From Pontibacter mangrovi (GTDB taxonomy: Bacteria; Bacteroidota; Bacteroidia; Cytophagales; Hymenobacteraceae): a stretch of 64,000 nt of DNA. Within the stretch, counting starts at the first letter, position 1. The number at the start of each line of letters is the position of its first letter. The DNA lies in the NCBI RefSeq assembly GCF_006385705.1, contig NZ_VFRQ01000006.1, forward strand, positions 124,001 through 188,000, in the 5' to 3' direction. The notes beneath the pieces were generated by a model. It was not told the DNA's origin, did no database searches, and saw only the letters and a program-made list of their open reading frames with translations. Shown here one piece after another: positions 61,587 to 64,000 of this stretch. Both the position numbers and the translations under genes were made by a program.

Positions 61587-64000
61587 ATGGCGATTAAGAA
61601 ATCAGAGCTGTACAGCAGCTTATGGAAAAGCTGTGATGAGCTTAGAGGGGGTATGGACGCTTCGCAGTACAAAGACTATGTGCTGACGTTGCTGTTCATC
61701 AAGTATGTGTCAGATAAGTACGCAGGCAAAGCCGATGGTCTTATTGAAATACCAGAAGGTGCCAGCTTCCAGGACATGGTGGCGCTGAAAGGTCAGAAAG
61801 ACATCGGTGACCAGATTAATAAAAAAATCATCAAGCCGCTGGCGGAGGCAAACGGTTTGACAGGCACGATTGACCTGACCGACTTCAACGATGATGATAA
61901 GCTTGGGAGTGGTAAGGATAAGGTAGATAGGCTATCAGAGCTGATTAACATCTTCGAGAATCCTGCGCTTAACTTCAAGAACAACCGAGCGGAGGATGAT
62001 GATATCCTGGGCGATGCCTATGAGTTCCTGATGCGCCACTTCGCCACTGAATCAGGCAAGAGCAAAGGGCAGTTCTATACGCCTGCCGAAGTATCACGAG
62101 TACTGGCAAACATCATTGAGGTGGACAAGGCTATAAGCCCCTCCTACTCTGTGTATGACCCTACCTGTGGCTCAGGTTCGCTATTGCTGAAAGTAGTGCA
62201 GGAGTCGCCTAAGGGCTTGAGTGTGTACGGTCAGGAAATGGACAATGCCACCAAAGCCCTGGCGGTGATGAATATGTGGCTGCACAACCACCCAGAGGCT
62301 TCTATCGAGAAAGGAAACACCATCTCCACACCTAAGTTCAAAGAGAAGGATGGCTCACTGAAACGTTTCGATTACGTGGTAGCCAACCCTCCTTTTTCCA
62401 CCAAGAGTTGGAGCAATGGTATTTCTCCAATGGATGATGAATTCGACCGCTTCAAAGAGTACGGTATACCGCCAGACAAGAACGGTGACTATGCTTTCCT
62501 TCTGCACATTGTGGCATCTATGAAAAGCACAGGAAAGGCTGCGGTTATCTTGCCGCACGGTGTGCTGTTTAGAGGCAACGCAGAAGCAACCATCCGTAAG
62601 AACCTAATTGAGCGCAGATACATCAAAGGCATCATTGGTTTACCTGCCAACCTGTTTTATGGTACGGGTATACCTGCCTGTATCATCGTGCTGGACAAAG
62701 AAGGCGCTGACACACGTGAGGGTATCTTTATGATTGATGCCAGCAAAGGCTTCATCAAAGATGGCAACAAGAACAGGCTTCGTGAGCAGGATGTCCATAA
62801 CATTGTGGATGCTTTCAAGAAGAACGCCACGGTTGATAAGTATGCCCGTTTCGTACCGTTTGCCGAGATTGAAGCGAATGAGTTCAACCTGAACATACCA
62901 CGCTATATCGACACGCAGGAAGCAGAAGACATCCATGATTTGGATGCTCACTTGAATGGTGGTATACCGAACGCTGACATCGAATCGCTGAATAACTTCT
63001 GGAAAGTATACCCATCGCTGAAAGCAGAGATATTCGCTCCGCTGCGTGAGGGATACAGCCAGCTTAACATTGATGCCTCCGAGATAAAAGAAGCCATTTT
63101 CTCCCACCCTGAGTTCAAGCAGTTCAGCCAGGAAATGGAAGCGGTGTTCCATACATGGGTAGAAAAGAATAAGCCTGTGCTGTTGGGTATAGACGAAAAT
63201 ACGAAGCCAAAGGCGCTCATATACAACGTGGCGGAATCGCTACTGGAAGAGTATACCAATAAGCCTCTCGTGAACAAGTACGACATCTACCAGCACCTGA
63301 TGGACTACTGGAACGAGACCATGAAGGATGATGCCTACCTGATTGTAGAAGAAGGATGGGTAGCAAAGCTGCGTGTGGTGAAGCAAACCAAAAAGGAAAC
63401 TACCTATGACAGCGACTTGGTGCCAAAGCCGCTGGTGATAAACCGTTACTTCACCGAAGAATGGCAAGCCATACAGCAGCAGGAAGCCGAGCTGGAAAAC
63501 CTGCAAAACGAGTTCAACACGATGGTAGAGGACAATAGCGGTGAGGATGGCATTTTTGATGATGCGGAAAGCAGCAGGGTGAACAAAGCCGAACTTGCAA
63601 GCAAGCTGGAAGAGTACGAGAACTTAGCATTTGCAGCCCATTTTAAAGATGGTTATGCTGCCTACCAGGAAGCTGTTACGGCATTAGAGCAATGCGAGAG
63701 CAATCTCACCAGCCTTTTGCAAGGAGAAACCACCATGAGCTTCTTCGATAAATGCCTTAACGCCAAGGGTAAGTTAGCAAAGGGTAATGTGCAGGATAGG
63801 TTAACTGAACTGCAAAAATTGCTTACCGCTTCGCCTTCAAACAGCAACGGACAGACAGGTTTGTTTCATACAGCTTCTGCGGACGCAACATCTCAGCCGA
63901 ACGGTTTGGCAGCAGAGGTGAATTGCTTATCCGAGTACCTGGATTTAGTGGCAGAGCAATCGCAGTTAAAGAAAGTAGCTAAAACGCAGCGTCACAGCTT
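61587..64000 (+). CDS. hsdM: type I restriction-modification DNA methyltransferase subunit HsdM (partial, runs off the window)
   Basis: N6-adenine methyltransferase of a type I restriction complex. The visible 804 codons contain no stop. The N-terminal bundle (LYSSLWKSCDELRGGMDASQYKDYVLTLLFIKYVSDKY), AYEFLMRHFATESGKSKGQFYTPAEVSRVLANII, the SAM motif SVYDPTCGSGSLLLKV, and the catalytic VVANPPFSTKSW (N-P-P-F) are all intact. It continues through RFFREGN-like LPHGVLFRGNAEATIRKNLI and a long C-terminal helical region, and is already longer than a typical HsdM of 500-700 residues. HsdS and HsdR are expected to follow. Confidence 0.95.
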   Translation, partial: MAIKKSELYSSLWKSCDELRGGMDASQYKDYVLTLLFIKYVSDKYAGKADGLIEIPEGASFQDMVALKGQKDIGDQINKKIIKPLAEANGLTGTIDLTDFNDDDKLGSGKDKVDRLSELINIFENPALNFKNNRAEDDDILGDAYEFLMRHFATESGKSKGQFYTPAEVSRVLANIIEVDKAISPSYSVYDPTCGSGSLLLKVVQESPKGLSVYGQEMDNATKALAVMNMWLHNHPEASIEKGNTISTPKFKEKDGSLKRFDYVVANPPFSTKSWSNGISPMDDEFDRFKEYGIPPDKNGDYAFLLHIVASMKSTGKAAVILPHGVLFRGNAEATIRKNLIERRYIKGIIGLPANLFYGTGIPACIIVLDKEGADTREGIFMIDASKGFIKDGNKNRLREQDVHNIVDAFKKNATVDKYARFVPFAEIEANEFNLNIPRYIDTQEAEDIHDLDAHLNGGIPNADIESLNNFWKVYPSLKAEIFAPLREGYSQLNIDASEIKEAIFSHPEFKQFSQEMEAVFHTWVEKNKPVLLGIDENTKPKALIYNVAESLLEEYTNKPLVNKYDIYQHLMDYWNETMKDDAYLIVEEGWVAKLRVVKQTKKETTYDSDLVPKPLVINRYFTEEWQAIQQQEAELENLQNEFNTMVEDNSGEDGIFDDAESSRVNKAELASKLEEYENLAFAAHFKDGYAAYQEAVTALEQCESNLTSLLQGETTMSFFDKCLNAKGKLAKGNVQDRLTELQKLLTASPSNSNGQTGLFHTASADATSQPNGLAAEVNCLSEYLDLVAEQSQLKKVAKTQRHS

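Overview
The window looks like a chromosomal segment of a Bacteroidota bacterium, most likely a Pontibacter/Hymenobacter-type member of the Cytophagales. Supporting signs are the protein families (LytS/LytR two-component pair, DUF1080 keto-sugar enzymes, NupG-type MFS, DUF5020, Bacteroidota-only hypothetical proteins), many lipoproteins with a Cys-terminated signal, and one textbook Bacteroidota promoter (TTG, 20 bp, TATATTTG). Genus level is inference.

The window has two halves. Positions 1 to about 37,500 are GC-rich chromosomal backbone. The order is: a secreted cyclophilin and an M13 peptidase (convergent); a broken collagen-like gene; small stress or iron genes (SpoIIAA-like protein, 2Fe-2S ferredoxin, ferritin, DUF6686-like protein, cupin) with a Fur-like operator; a LytTR two-component system; RlmH, DUF1275 and an alkyltransferase-like protein; a tripartite RND efflux operon (13.1-18.9 kb); a DUF4010 transporter; and a sugar MFS transporter. 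A ten-gene minus-strand cluster follows (22.5-33.2 kb). It encodes a probable periplasmic glycoside 3-dehydrogenase (GMC subunit, Tat-borne small subunit, cytochrome c), a DUF1080 3-keto-glycoside-cleaving enzyme, three xylose-isomerase-like TIM barrels, two Gfo/Idh/MocA oxidoreductases and a transporter: a pathway for breaking glycosides through 3-keto intermediates. A DUF5020 outer-membrane protein and a 900-residue alpha/alpha-toroid glycosidase follow. The heptamer AAGTATA/TATACTT is strikingly frequent in this half (54 copies by hand count).

Positions about 37,500-64,000 are AT-richer and look like an integrated element. It starts at what appears to be a tRNA 3' fragment plus terminator, then four phased TTGAC repeats, a tyrosine integrase and an excisionase-like gene. 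The heptamer drops to 9 copies here. The first third is cargo: an SRPBCC-DoxX/DUF4166 operon, then five minus-strand membrane or lipoprotein genes separated by attC-like imperfect palindromes. The rest is a defence island: an Abi_C protein with a PD-(D/E)XK-like protein, a serine recombinase, a NucA-type nuclease with a NuiA-type inhibitor, an L,D-transpeptidase, a Gabija-like pair (OLD/TOPRIM ATPase plus UvrD-like helicase), a three-gene HNH / agmatine-deiminase-fold / DUF4268 operon, and a type I restriction locus (XRE regulator, HsdM) that runs off the right edge. The island's right end is not in the window.

The best candidates for something undescribed are the HNH-deiminase-DUF4268 operon, the Abi_C/PD-(D/E)XK pair, the palindrome-separated cassette array, and the AAGTATA genome signature.
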